A stretch of DNA of 64,000 nucleotides from contig NZ_CP171363.1 of NCBI RefSeq assembly GCF_046523945.1, positions 1,488,001-1,552,000 on the forward strand. Reading direction: 5' to 3'. How positions within the stretch are numbered: position 1 is the stretch's first letter; the number at the start of each line of letters is the position of its first letter. Below the pieces are notes generated by a model that was given only the letters and a program-made list of their open reading frames with translations, was not told the origin of the DNA and did no database searches. The DNA is from Faucicola mancuniensis (GTDB lineage Bacteria; Pseudomonadota; Gammaproteobacteria; Pseudomonadales; Moraxellaceae). Both the position numbers and the translations under genes were made by a program. This document shows positions 9,095-17,831 of the stretch, piece by piece.

Positions 9095-9570
9095 TTTGCT
9101 AATGGATAATATAATTTATCAGCTTTGCTTTTAAATGCTATAAAACCAAACTTTTGATAAAATGCAACGGCTTGCTGATTTTTTGCTTCCACAATTAACG
9201 CATAGCAAGCGATTTCAGCATTGATACAACATTTTAACGCATCAATCAATAACATTGAGCCCAATTTTTTCCCTTGATAATTGGTATCTATTGCCAATCT
9301 GCCCATTAACACAGCAGGTACAGTTGGATAACGTGGCAGTTTTTTTTGTAATTCATCAGATAAATCACTTAAATCAAGGCTTGTAGATGACAAGGTGTAA
9401 TAACCAGCTAATTCATTGTCATCAGTAAGGGCTAAAAAACACGAACTAATTCGTCTTTTGATGTCTTGTGAAACTTGGGTTTTTAAATAATGATTGAGTT
9501 CATCAGAGGTACTATGAAAATTTTTTCTATTAATTTTGTTGTCAAATGGAATAATGCTACAAGATAACAT
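9079..9570 (-). CDS. GNAT acetyltransferase toxin (TacT-like)
   Basis: A 163-residue GCN5-type N-acetyltransferase. The acetyl-CoA binding region is visible around LGRLAIDTNYQGKKLGSMLL-type text (here MGRLAIDTNYQGKKLG), followed by the typical C-terminal AFYQKFGF motif. Proteins of this size downstream of a DUF1778 gene are type II toxins that acetylate aminoacyl-tRNA and block translation. AGGAT lies 6 bases before the ATG. The start is 8 bases after the stop of the antitoxin gene, so the two are co-transcribed. Confidence 0.88.
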   Translation of the reverse strand: MLSCSIIPFDNKINRKNFHSTSDELNHYLKTQVSQDIKRRISSCFLALTDDNELAGYYTLSSTSLDLSDLSDELQKKLPRYPTVPAVLMGRLAIDTNYQGKKLGSMLLIDALKCCINAEIACYALIVEAKNQQAVAFYQKFGFIAFKSKADKLYYPLANLPKA

Positions 9571-9578
9571 AAAAAATC

Positions 9579-9872
9579 CTAACTTTGTTTTATATATTGA
9601 CGATGTAACGCAAAGGCTTCTTTCATAGCATCGTTCATTTTAGGCGGATTAATTAAGTTATTGGCAAAATTTTGTTGGTCTTCTAAAGATAATTCAATAA
9701 TTTGATTTTGTGCAATGGTTTTTTTTGCCATTGCTGTTGCAGAATTAATGATAAATTCGGAAATACTACTGCCAGATATTTGAGCGGCTTGCTTGATTAA
9801 ACGATGAATATCAGGCTGAACCCTTGCTTCTATTCTTGCTGTTTTTGCCATTGTTGTGTTTAGATAGGTCAT
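9579..9872 (-). CDS. DUF1778 ribbon-helix-helix antitoxin (TacA-like)
   Basis: A 97-residue protein with an N-terminal ribbon-helix-helix DNA-binding domain (ARIEARVQPDIHRLIKQAAQISG, followed by SISEFI) and a C-terminal tail that should wrap the toxin (LSLEDQQNFANNLINPP). In TacA/TacT-type modules this protein neutralises the acetyltransferase and represses its own promoter. I kept ATG 9872 because AGGA lies 6 bases before it; an internal ATG at 9851 has no such signal. The promoter must lie in the short gap between this gene and tilS. Confidence 0.88.
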   Translation of the reverse strand: MTYLNTTMAKTARIEARVQPDIHRLIKQAAQISGSSISEFIINSATAMAKKTIAQNQIIELSLEDQQNFANNLINPPKMNDAMKEAFALHRQYIKQS

Positions 9873-9945
9873 AAATTATCCTAAAAGCAACCAATAATTA
9901 TTAATTGTACGGAAAATTGCCGTATTTTTCAATTACTTTTTAAAA

Positions 9946-11175
9946 ATGCCAAATATTTTAACTACAATTCAAAAAAGCTACCAACAATACTGTTCAACAC
10001 ACACAAACATTTATATCGCCTGTAGTGGTGGGCGGGATTCTATGGCGTTGCTTTACGCCTGTTTTTTGTTAAAATTGCCGATTTCTGTCCTACATATCAA
10101 CCACAAAATCCAAGCCATTAGCGATGAATGGCAAACTTTAGTTGAAAATTTTTGCCAAAAAAATCAAATTCCTTACCAAGGTATTTGTATAGATTGGAAA
10201 AATACAGATATTAGCAAAATTAATGAAAATCAAGCCAGAAACGCACGTTATCAAGCCTTTTGCCAAATGATACCGCCCCATGCTATCATCGCCACCGCCC
10301 ATCACGCCAATGACCAAGCCGAAACCATCTTGATGAACCTGTTTCACGGTGCAGGTATGGCAGGGCTGTCAGGTATGCGTGAATTTGGCGAACAGTCGGC
10401 TTTTGACAAGCCTTTTTATCTTTGGCGACCTTTGTTACCTATCACTCGTGAGCAGATTAGTGAATTTGTGCGATATTATTCGTTGGATTTTGTAGATGAC
10501 CCAACAAATATCGGTGAAAATAATGATAGAGCATGGTTGCGTCAAAATATTTTACCTTTGATAAATAATAAATTTAACAAAAGTATTGAAAATATTGTCA
10601 GAAGCAGTCAAAATATCGCCGATAGCCAAACAATATTGTATGAAATTTATCAGCAAGGTTTAAAAAAATGTGCTTTTCCACAACGCTTAAACAGTGAAAA
10701 AAGGTTAAATATTGAGCAATTACAACTACTTAGCCGTGAGCGATTGTTGCAGTTTTTGTATTTTTGGTTAAAAGATAATCAAACATTTGCCCCGAATCGG
10801 CAGACGATTGAGCAAATTTATCAACTTATTTTTACTAAAAATACCGAACAAAAAACCATTATTGAATGGCAAGGTGTACAAATTCGCCGATATCAGCAAA
10901 TTTTATACCGTTTAGAGCATGGTTATGTGGCAGAATGTGAGACATTAATCGGTGCGAAAAGTTTACAAAACGGTGATTTTCGGCAAGTTTTACCAAATGA
11001 AAAATTTAAGTTATTGGCAAAAAATCATCACCAGTCATTTAAGAAAATTTGTCAAGAACAGCACATTCCTGTCTGGGAGCGACCGTTTATCCGAATTTTT
11101 GGGCGGAATAAAGCCATGATTATGATAGATAAATGTTTACTTTTGAAGGGTTTTTATGAAGATAATTGTTTCTGA
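9946..11175 (+). CDS. tilS: tRNA(Ile)-lysidine synthase
   Basis: Changes the wobble C of the CAU-anticodon isoleucine tRNA into lysidine, so that it reads AUA. Essential in most bacteria. The PP-loop ATPase motif is SGGRDSMAL near residue 26, and the N-type domain continues with HINHKIQ, ATAHHANDQAET and DDPTN. The C-terminal substrate-binding region extends to residue 409, close to the usual length. Independent of the divergent toxin-antitoxin operon upstream. Confidence 0.94.
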   Translation: MPNILTTIQKSYQQYCSTHTNIYIACSGGRDSMALLYACFLLKLPISVLHINHKIQAISDEWQTLVENFCQKNQIPYQGICIDWKNTDISKINENQARNARYQAFCQMIPPHAIIATAHHANDQAETILMNLFHGAGMAGLSGMREFGEQSAFDKPFYLWRPLLPITREQISEFVRYYSLDFVDDPTNIGENNDRAWLRQNILPLINNKFNKSIENIVRSSQNIADSQTILYEIYQQGLKKCAFPQRLNSEKRLNIEQLQLLSRERLLQFLYFWLKDNQTFAPNRQTIEQIYQLIFTKNTEQKTIIEWQGVQIRRYQQILYRLEHGYVAECETLIGAKSLQNGDFRQVLPNEKFKLLAKNHHQSFKKICQEQHIPVWERPFIRIFGRNKAMIMIDKCLLLKGFYEDNCF

Positions 11176-11317
11176 ATGGTTGTTATCATGTTAAAATAGG
11201 GTTAAACTTAGTTTTATCGTAGATTTTTGGGTTTTATCTAAGTTTGTTTTGCATTTGTAAAAGTTTGGGTTAAACTGTTACATTAAAATAATTTTTTGAT
11301 AAATATGGGAAAAAGTT

Positions 11318-13021
11318 ATGTCTGCATTTCCTAATTTTGGTGGCATTGCGTTGCAATTGGTTCAGGCAGGTATTGTCAGTGAATCTGCCATGCAAAAGGC
11401 AATTGGCGAAGCACAACAAAATAAAAAGAATTTGATTGCTTATTTGGTAGAAGAAAAAATTGCCAGTCCTGATAAAGTGGCGACTTTGATTTCTCGTGAG
11501 TTTGGCGATGCACTGATTGATTTGGACGCATTAAGTCCAGAGTATATTCCAAAAAATGCGGTAGAAGAAAAAATTATACAAGAGTTTAGTATTCTGCCAA
11601 TTTTTCAGCGTGGTAATCGTTTGTTTGTGGCGATGAGCGACCCAACTTATGTTGAAGCATTAGATGCGTTAAAGTTCGGCACACGTTTGATGGTAGAAAC
11701 AGTCGTTGCTGAGCATAACAAAATCAGGTCGATGATTGAAAAGGTTTTTTCCGCATCAGCCTTGTCAGATTTTGGTGATTTTAATGGGGCAGATTTTGGT
11801 GAAGATGACAAGCCTGATGACGGTGTTGGCGAGACGACACTGGATACGACAGATGATGCCCCTGTGGTAAAATTTGTGAACAGTATGCTTATCAAAGCGA
11901 TTACGATGGGAGCATCGGATTTGCACTTTGAGCCTTATGAAAAAGTGTATCGTGTGCGTTTTCGTGTTGACGGTGTGTTACAAAAAATTGCCAATCCGCC
12001 TTTGCAGTTGGCAAGTAAAATTTCGGCACGTTTGAAAGTCATTTCACAAATGGATATTTCAGAAAGACGTATCCCACAAGATGGTCGTATTAAGCTTAAA
12101 ATTTCCAAAGACCGTGCGATTGACTTTCGTGTGAACTCATGTCCGACGCTTTTTGGCGAAAAATTGGTACTGCGTATTTTGGATCCATCGTCTGCGATGT
12201 TGGGTATTGATGCGTTGGGTTATGAGCCTGACCAGAAAAAACTGTTTATGGAAGCCCTTGATAAACCGCAAGGTATGCTATTGATTACAGGGCCGACAGG
12301 TTCTGGTAAAACGGTTTCGCTTTATACTGGTTTAAATATTTTAAATACCGTTGAAACCAATATTTCAACCGCTGAAGACCCTGTTGAGATTAACTTAGAA
12401 GGGATTAATCAGGTCAATGTGAACAACAAAGTGGGGCTAACCTTTGCCAGTGCCTTAAAAGCCTTCTTACGTCAGGACCCTGACGTAGTTATGGTTGGTG
12501 AGATTCGTGACCTTGAAACTGCCGAAATTGCGATTAAAGCTGCGCAAACAGGTCACATGGTATTGTCTACCCTGCATACCAATTCAGCACCAGAAACATT
12601 GACTCGTTTGCGGAATATGGGGGTGGCTTCATTTAATATTGCCACTTCGGTAAACTTGGTGATTGCACAGCGTCTGGCTCGCCGTCTTTGTAAAGTGTGT
12701 AAAAAGCCAACTGATGTACCAAGACAAAGTTTGCTTGAAATGGGATTTACTGAAGAAGATTTGGATAATCCAGAAAATGTGATTTATGAGCCTGTGGGCT
12801 GTTCTGAGTGCCGTGATGGCTATAAGGGTCGTGTGGGGGTTTATGAAGTGCTAAAAATCACCCCAGAAATCTCAAGAATTATTATGGAAGACGGTAATGC
12901 CATTCAAATTAAAGACATCGCCTTAACACAAGGTTTTAGAGATTTACGCCGTTCTGGCATTATGAAAGTGTTACAGGGTTTGACCAGTGTACAAGAAATG
13001 TATCGTGTAACCAGCGAATAA
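11318..13021 (+). CDS. pilB: Type IV pilus assembly ATPase PilB
   Basis: Hexameric cytoplasmic ATPase that powers pilin polymerisation. The 567-residue protein has an N-terminal GspE-type N1 domain, Walker A (GPTGSGKTVSLY, about residue 325), Asp box, Walker B (DVVMVGEIRD), His box (GHMVLSTLHTNSA) and a tetracysteine zinc motif (CKVCKK...CSECRDG). It heads the pilB-pilC-pilD cluster; pilC starts 55 bp downstream. Pili of this kind serve twitching and DNA uptake. Confidence 0.96.
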   Translation: MSAFPNFGGIALQLVQAGIVSESAMQKAIGEAQQNKKNLIAYLVEEKIASPDKVATLISREFGDALIDLDALSPEYIPKNAVEEKIIQEFSILPIFQRGNRLFVAMSDPTYVEALDALKFGTRLMVETVVAEHNKIRSMIEKVFSASALSDFGDFNGADFGEDDKPDDGVGETTLDTTDDAPVVKFVNSMLIKAITMGASDLHFEPYEKVYRVRFRVDGVLQKIANPPLQLASKISARLKVISQMDISERRIPQDGRIKLKISKDRAIDFRVNSCPTLFGEKLVLRILDPSSAMLGIDALGYEPDQKKLFMEALDKPQGMLLITGPTGSGKTVSLYTGLNILNTVETNISTAEDPVEINLEGINQVNVNNKVGLTFASALKAFLRQDPDVVMVGEIRDLETAEIAIKAAQTGHMVLSTLHTNSAPETLTRLRNMGVASFNIATSVNLVIAQRLARRLCKVCKKPTDVPRQSLLEMGFTEEDLDNPENVIYEPVGCSECRDGYKGRVGVYEVLKITPEISRIIMEDGNAIQIKDIALTQGFRDLRRSGIMKVLQGLTSVQEMYRVTSE

Positions 13022-13076
13022 CAGGATTGCGATTAAGAGATTTACATATTTAACCAAATTATTTTGAGGAAAAAAC

Positions 13077-14300
13077 ATGGCAAAAGCACAAACTGAAATG
13101 TTGATGGACTTTGTCTATGAAGGCACTAATCGTCGTGGCGAAAAGGTAAAAGGTGAAGCAACCAGCCGTAGCATAGAGTTAGCCCGTGCTCAGTTGTTAA
13201 AGCAAGGCATTCAAATTAGAAGTATTCGCAAAAAACCAAAGCCATTATTTAAAGCAGGTAAAGCAATTAAAGCGATTGATATTGCAATTTTTGTGCGTCA
13301 GTTAGCAACCATGATGAAAGCGGGTGTGCCTTTAACCCAATCGTTTGAAATTGTTGCTGATGCTTTAGAAAATCCCAATATGAAAGACTTGGTATTAAAA
13401 TTAAAAGCAGACATTGAAGGCGGTAGTAACTTTGCCAGTGCATTACGTAAGCACCCACGTTATTTTGATGATTTGTTTTGCTCGTTAGTCGAAGCAGGTG
13501 AACAGTCTGGTGCGCTAGAAACCATGCTTGAGCGTGTGGCAACCTATAAAGAAAAAAGTGAACTGCTAAAAGCAAAAATCAAAAAGGCAATGAAATATCC
13601 AATTGCGGTAATTGTAGTGGCTTTTGTTGTAACGGCAATTTTATTGGTAAAAGTTGTACCTGTTTTTTCAGGATTATTTAGTTCATTTGGTGCTGAATTA
13701 CCAGCCTTTACTCAAATGGTTGTCAATATGTCAGAATGGATGAAAAAGTATTGGTGGGTTGTTCTGTTCTCCGTTGGTGGTGCAGTAGTTAGTTTTTCAG
13801 AAGCCAAAAAACGCAGCAAAGCTTTTCGAGATTTTTTAGATAGATTGTCATTAAAACTACCAATTTTTGGCAATATTGTTTATCAGGCGATTATTGCACG
13901 TTTTGCAAGAACGCTTTCAACTACCTTTGCAGCGGGTGTACCATTGATTGACGCATTAGATTCAACTGCTGGTGCAACCAACAATGTGGTTTATTATAAT
14001 GCCACTCAAAAAATCAAAGAAGATGTCTCTACAGGACAACAATTACAATTTGCCATGCGTTCAACCAATCTATTTCCCAGTATGGCTATTCAGATGGTTG
14101 GCATTGGTGAGGAAGCAGGTAGTTTAGAAGAGATGCTAGACAAAGTTGCAACCTATTATGAAAATGAAGTGGATAATGCAGTTGATGGTTTAACCAGTTT
14201 GATGGAACCCATGATTATGGCATTTTTGGGTGTTGTTATTGGTGGCTTGGTTGTGGCGATGTACTTACCAATTTTCCAAATGGGCTCGGTGGTTGGCTAA
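13077..14300 (+). CDS. pilC: Type IV pilus inner-membrane platform protein PilC
   Basis: Polytopic platform protein of the pilus machine that contacts PilB and pulls pilin from the membrane. The 407-residue protein has two GspF domains, each with the family signature (FVRQLATMMKAGVPL near 80, and FARTLSTTFAAGVPLIDAL near 280), three predicted membrane segments (about 175-200, 225-240, 380-400), and IGEEAGSLEEML. GAGG lies before the ATG. The stop overlaps the pilD start by one base (TAATG), which suggests translational coupling. Confidence 0.96.
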   Translation: MAKAQTEMLMDFVYEGTNRRGEKVKGEATSRSIELARAQLLKQGIQIRSIRKKPKPLFKAGKAIKAIDIAIFVRQLATMMKAGVPLTQSFEIVADALENPNMKDLVLKLKADIEGGSNFASALRKHPRYFDDLFCSLVEAGEQSGALETMLERVATYKEKSELLKAKIKKAMKYPIAVIVVAFVVTAILLVKVVPVFSGLFSSFGAELPAFTQMVVNMSEWMKKYWWVVLFSVGGAVVSFSEAKKRSKAFRDFLDRLSLKLPIFGNIVYQAIIARFARTLSTTFAAGVPLIDALDSTAGATNNVVYYNATQKIKEDVSTGQQLQFAMRSTNLFPSMAIQMVGIGEEAGSLEEMLDKVATYYENEVDNAVDGLTSLMEPMIMAFLGVVIGGLVVAMYLPIFQMGSVVG

Positions 14301-15211
14301 TGACAATATTATTAGAGCTTATCAATGCGATACAACAATTACCCTTGACTGTGATGGTCGTTGCAGGTATTTTAGGATTGTGCGTTGGCAGTTTTTTAAA
14401 TGTGGTGATTTATCGCACACCTGCCATCATGAAAAAAGAATGGCGATTAGAAACCGCTCATTTTTGGCAGGAACAGCCTGATTTGGCAGACAATCATAAG
14501 CAAGCTTTGTTAGATACCATCAAAAATGACACCCCTTTAACTTTATCTTTTCCGCCGTCTCGTTGTCCAAAATGTGCCCATCAAATCCGTTGGTACGAAA
14601 ATATTCCTGTGTTAAGCTGGTTGGCTTTACGTGGTAAATGTAGCGGTTGCCAAAATCCTATCAGTATGCGTTATCCTTTGGTTGAACTGACGACAGCTTT
14701 GTCATCGGTTTTGGTGGTTTATACTTTAGGGGCAAATATACAAGGTATGCTTGGCGTACTTTTTACTTGGATTTTGGTCGCTTTGACAGGGATTGATTTT
14801 GATGAGCAATTATTGCCTGACCGTTTGGTCTATCCTTTGGGCATGATAGGGCTTTTGGCAAATGCTTTTGGTATTTTTACATCGCCTGTTTCAGCTATTT
14901 TTGGTGCGGTTTTTGGCTTTTTTGTGCTTTGGTCGGTTGCGACGGCCTTTATGTTTTTGATGAAAAAACAAGGCATGGGGCATGGTGATTTTAAATTACT
15001 TGCGGCATTGGGTGCATGGCTGGGGGTAGGTATGTTACCACTTATCATTATGTTATCCTGTTTGATTGGCTCTATCGTTGGCGGTGCTTTAATGATAAAA
15101 AATAAAGGCAGTCAGCAGTTTGCTTTTGGTCCTTATATTGCTATTGCTGGCTTTGTTGCTTTGCTTTGGGGTACAAAAATTAACCATTGGTATTTGTCAA
15201 GTTTTATGTAA
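14300..15211 (+). CDS. pilD: Prepilin peptidase / N-methyltransferase PilD
   Basis: Inner-membrane aspartyl protease that cuts the leader from type IV prepilins and T2SS pseudopilins and methylates the new N-terminus. The 303-residue protein has the methyltransferase zinc motif (CPKC...CSGC, about residues 90-120), the catalytic aspartates in GIDFDEQLLPD and in GMGHGDFKLLAALGAW, and eight or so membrane segments. It would also process the pseudopilins of a secretion system if the GspF-like protein at 42.5 kb belongs to one. coaE follows 38 bp downstream, as in many gammaproteobacteria. Confidence 0.96.
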   Translation: MTILLELINAIQQLPLTVMVVAGILGLCVGSFLNVVIYRTPAIMKKEWRLETAHFWQEQPDLADNHKQALLDTIKNDTPLTLSFPPSRCPKCAHQIRWYENIPVLSWLALRGKCSGCQNPISMRYPLVELTTALSSVLVVYTLGANIQGMLGVLFTWILVALTGIDFDEQLLPDRLVYPLGMIGLLANAFGIFTSPVSAIFGAVFGFFVLWSVATAFMFLMKKQGMGHGDFKLLAALGAWLGVGMLPLIIMLSCLIGSIVGGALMIKNKGSQQFAFGPYIAIAGFVALLWGTKINHWYLSSFM

Positions 15212-15249
15212 ATGAATTCGTTAAATAACTAAAAAAATGGAGAAAATCC

Positions 15250-15867
15250 ATGTTGATAATTGGTTTAACAGGTGGTATCGGTAGTGGTAAATCGCAAGCC
15301 AGCCAATGGTTCGAATCTCAAGGCATTCAGATTGTTGATGCTGACATCATTGCACGAGAAATCGTCAAAAAAAACAGTCCTACTTTAAATAAAATTATCA
15401 ATAAATTTGGCAATGAAATCCTTGATAAAAACGGCGAATTGAACCGCCGTAAACTGCGAGAAATCGTTTTTAACAAACCACAAGCACTCATGGATTTGGA
15501 ACAAATCACTCACCCCGACATTCGTGAACGTGCCAAACAATTGTTAGCTCAATCCACCTCAAGCTATACCATATTGGTCGCACCGCTACTACTAGAAGCG
15601 TCAGAAGCAGGGCTTGCCAATCTATGCCACCGCATTTTGGTGATTGACAGCAATGAGCAAAACCAAATTACCCGTGCCAGTCAGCGAGATGGGCAAAGCG
15701 TTGAAAAAATCCAACACATCATGGCAAACCAATTATCCAGACAAGAACGCCTTGTTCGAGCCCATGATGTGGTAGATAATAACCAAGACATTCAGCATTT
15801 GAACGCACAACTTGCCAAACTGCATGAATTGTATTTAAGTATGGCAAAAAATTTTGAAAATAATTAA
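15250..15867 (+). CDS. coaE: Dephospho-CoA kinase
   Basis: Last step of coenzyme A synthesis: phosphorylates the ribose 3'-OH of dephospho-CoA. The 205-residue protein has the P-loop GLTGGIGSGKSQAS at the start, IVDADIIAREIV (substrate Asp), THPDIRERAKQ and the lid RDGQSVEKIQHIMANQLS. Length is normal. GGAG lies 6-9 bases before the ATG. Probably co-transcribed with pilD. Confidence 0.96.
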   Translation: MLIIGLTGGIGSGKSQASQWFESQGIQIVDADIIAREIVKKNSPTLNKIINKFGNEILDKNGELNRRKLREIVFNKPQALMDLEQITHPDIRERAKQLLAQSTSSYTILVAPLLLEASEAGLANLCHRILVIDSNEQNQITRASQRDGQSVEKIQHIMANQLSRQERLVRAHDVVDNNQDIQHLNAQLAKLHELYLSMAKNFENN

Positions 15868-15875
15868 AAAAACTA

Positions 15876-15904
15876 TTGACATCTTAAGATACTTACTATA
15901 AAAT
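15876..15904 (+). promoter_or_regulatory. Strong sigma-70 promoter for the tRNA cluster
   Basis: Perfect -35 box TTGACA at 15876-15881, a 17-base spacer, and TAAAAT at 15899-15904. The tRNA-Pro gene begins 43 bases downstream. Confidence 0.75.
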
Positions 15905-15946
15905 ACGCACCAATTAGCAACGATGTTGAAAATTGTTTAAGTAATT

Positions 15947-16023
15947 CGGGGCGTAGCTCAGCTTGGTAGAGCACCTGCTTTGGGAGCAGGGGGTCGTAGG
16001 TTCGAATCCTGTCGCCCCGACCA
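15947..16023 (+). tRNA. tRNA-Pro (anticodon UGG)
   Basis: A full cloverleaf with acceptor stem CGGGGCG/CGCCCCG, D-loop AGCTTGGTAGAGC, anticodon stem CCTGC/GCAGG with loop TTTGGGA (anticodon TGG), T-arm GGTTCGAATCC and encoded CCA. 77 nt. Confidence 0.97.
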
Positions 16024-16077
16024 TTTATTTAAAATAGCGATTTTAAATAAATCAAAGCCTATAAAAAGGCTTTTTTT
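16023..16077 (+). terminator. Two consecutive hairpins between tRNA-Pro and tRNA-Arg
   Basis: A perfect 13-bp inverted repeat (ATTTATTTAAAAT at 16023-16035 and ATTTTAAATAAAT at 16040-16052, loop AGCG) is followed by a short AAAGCC/GGCTTT hairpin with a seven-T run (16054-16077). The second is a rho-independent terminator in form, so the Pro and Arg genes may be separate or partly separated units; the first may aid 3'-end processing. Confidence 0.6.
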
Positions 16078-16110
16078 ATTGAAAAATAAAAATTTATCAT
16101 CACCACTAGA

Positions 16111-16187
16111 GCGCCTGTAGCTCAGTTGGATAGAGCACCTGCCTTCTAAGCAGGTGGTCACAGGTTCGAATCCTGTCAGGCGCGCCA
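16111..16187 (+). tRNA. tRNA-Arg (anticodon UCU)
   Basis: Cloverleaf with acceptor GCGCCTG/CAGGCGC, anticodon loop TTCTAAG (anticodon TCT), T-arm GGTTCGAATCC and encoded CCA. Reads AGA/AGG codons. Confidence 0.97.
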
Positions 16188-16213
16188 TTTGCGTGTCAAT
16201 GTAAAAACCTTAT

Positions 16214-16290
16214 GGTGGATGTAGCTCAGTTGGTAGAGCCCCGGATTGTGATTCCGGTTGTCGTGGGTTCAAGTCCCATCATTCACCCCA
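16214..16290 (+). tRNA. tRNA-His (anticodon GUG)
   Basis: Begins with the extra 5' G typical of tRNA-His; acceptor GGTGGAT pairs with ATTCACC, anticodon loop ATTGTGATT contains GTG, T-arm GGTTCAAGTCC, encoded CCA. One G-U pair in the acceptor stem. Confidence 0.96.
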
Positions 16291-16298
16291 TATTTTAA

Positions 16299-16331
16299 AA
16301 TCCTTTAATAGCACTATTAAAGGATTTTTTT
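16299..16331 (+). terminator. Rho-independent terminator after tRNA-His
   Basis: Perfect 13-bp stem AATCCTTTAATAG / CTATTAAAGGATT with a two-base spacer region and a T run; ends the tRNA cluster just before tpiA. Confidence 0.85.
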
Positions 16332-16402
16332 GTGTAAAATACTTGTTATTTATCAATCTTTTAAGTTAATATACTCAATATTTAAAACTGGAGATAGTGA
16401 TA

Positions 16403-17209
16403 ATGAATATCAACCAACAATGGCAAAGACCTTGGGTTGTGGCAAATTGGAAAATGAATCCTGTCACAACAACTGAAACCATTCATCTAATTACCGAATT
16501 GAATGAAAAATTGTTAAACCAAACCGAAAGTTTGCCCAATGTAGTTGTCGCTCCCAGTTTTATCCATTTAACAACCGTAAAAGATTTGTTAAATGCTTCT
16601 ATCATGGATATTTGTGCCCAAAATGTTTGTGCCCAAAATGCTCAAAAAGGGGCGTTTACAGGTGAGATTTCTGCCAGCCAATTACAAAATTTGGGCGTAT
16701 CCAATGTGATAATTGGACATTCAGAACGCAGACAGTATTTTTTAGAAAATAATGATGTTTTGATTGAAAAAATTCGCCATGCCTTTGATAATAATTTGAC
16801 GGTGATTTTTTGCATTGGTGAAACCAAAGCACAATATGAAACCCAACAAACCCAAGCGGTGTTAGAAAGCCAGTTACAAATTTTAGAAAATTTTAAACAG
16901 TCATTACAAAATTCGTTGGACGAAGCAGTAAAACCTAAATTATTGATTGCGTATGAGCCTGTTTGGGCGATTGGCACGGGGCTGACACCAACGTTTGATG
17001 AAATTGCCAATGTGCATCATTTTATCAGTGAAATGCTCGGCACAATGCAGATTTATGCCCCAATTTTGTATGGTGGTAGCGTGAATGCGGAGAATGCCAA
17101 AGATTTGGCGACGATTGATTTGGTTGATGGTGTGTTGGTGGGCGGAGCTTCGCTACAAGCGACAAGTTTTTACCAAATTATTCAAGATTTTTGTGTAAAA
17201 AACGGTTAA
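16403..17209 (+). CDS. tpiA: Triose-phosphate isomerase
   Basis: Interconverts dihydroxyacetone phosphate and glyceraldehyde 3-phosphate in glycolysis and gluconeogenesis. The TIM-barrel protein of about 268 residues has NWKMN (catalytic Lys), IIGHSERR (His), and AYEPVWAIGTG (Glu), then the phosphate-binding YGGSVN and GGAS near the end. I chose ATG 16403, 8 bases after GGAG; a GTG two codons earlier is an alternative. Upstream of secG by 30 bp, a common gammaproteobacterial pairing. Confidence 0.96.
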   Translation: MNINQQWQRPWVVANWKMNPVTTTETIHLITELNEKLLNQTESLPNVVVAPSFIHLTTVKDLLNASIMDICAQNVCAQNAQKGAFTGEISASQLQNLGVSNVIIGHSERRQYFLENNDVLIEKIRHAFDNNLTVIFCIGETKAQYETQQTQAVLESQLQILENFKQSLQNSLDEAVKPKLLIAYEPVWAIGTGLTPTFDEIANVHHFISEMLGTMQIYAPILYGGSVNAENAKDLATIDLVDGVLVGGASLQATSFYQIIQDFCVKNG

Positions 17210-17239
17210 AATAACGCTTTTAACTTTGAGAAAAAAATT

Positions 17240-17545
17240 ATGTATTCAGTGATATTGACAGTTCATATTGTGGTTGCGATTGCGATGATTGGGCTGATTT
17301 TGGTGCAACATGGTAAAGGTGCTGACGCAGGTGCGTCATTTGGTGCAGGTGCATCAGGCACGGTGTTTGGTGCGTCAGGCACGGCTAACTTTTTAACCCG
17401 TGCGACAGCCGTTTTGACAGTGGTGTTTTTTGTTACCAGTATTACTTTGGCAGTATTTGCAAGAGAGCAAAGTGATAAAAATCACACGCTTGATGTGAGT
17501 GGTGTGGTGACGACAACACCAGCACCTATTCAGCCAACACCATAA
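17240..17545 (+). CDS. secG: Preprotein translocase subunit SecG
   Basis: Small component of the SecYEG channel in the inner membrane. The 101-residue protein has two membrane segments (about residues 3-22 and 54-73) around the conserved glycine-rich loop (LVQHGKGADAGASFGAGASGTVFG). A Thr/Pro-rich tail ends the protein. Positioned between tpiA and tRNA-Leu, as in many relatives. Confidence 0.95.
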   Translation: MYSVILTVHIVVAIAMIGLILVQHGKGADAGASFGAGASGTVFGASGTANFLTRATAVLTVVFFVTSITLAVFAREQSDKNHTLDVSGVVTTTPAPIQPTP

Positions 17546-17562
17546 TTTTGTGTTAAAATTTC

Positions 17563-17590
17563 TTGCTATTTTTTAAAAATGTGCTAAAAT
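17563..17590 (+). promoter_or_regulatory. Predicted promoter of tRNA-Leu
   Basis: TTGCTA (17563-17568), 16-base spacer, TAAAAT (17585-17590), 33 bases before the tRNA. Confidence 0.5.
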
Positions 17591-17623
17591 TTTGCTTTCT
17601 TAAACCAAGCTAATTGGTTCTTT

Positions 17624-17708
17624 GCGAACGTGGTGGAATTGGTAGACACGCCATCTTGAGGGGGTGGTGCCGTATGGTGTGAGGGTTCAAATCCCTCCGT
17701 TCGCACCA
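17624..17708 (+). tRNA. tRNA-Leu (anticodon GAG)
   Basis: Class II tRNA of 85 nt with a long variable arm (TGGTGCCGTATGGTGT). Acceptor GCGAACG/CGTTCGC, anticodon loop TTGAGGG (anticodon GAG), T-arm GGTTCAAATCC, encoded CCA. Follows secG as in related genomes. Confidence 0.96.
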
Positions 17709-17801
17709 AATACATAAGCCAACTAATTGATTTTTATATCTTTTTAATTGGCTTTTTCTTTTTTGGGTGTCTCTCAATATACCGTTAGTGAAAATCGTAA
17801 T

Positions 17802-17820
17802 TCTAGTCTACTACAGCCCC
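17802..17820 (+). repeat. Solitary terminal repeat of the IS1016-like element
   Basis: TCTAGTCTACTACAGCCCC matches the reverse complement of the left end of the IS at 55440 (TCTAATCTAGTACAGCCCC) at 17 of 19 positions. There is no transposase or second end nearby. It looks like the scar of an element that was deleted. Confidence 0.6.
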
Positions 17821-17831
17821 AAGTTTTCACA

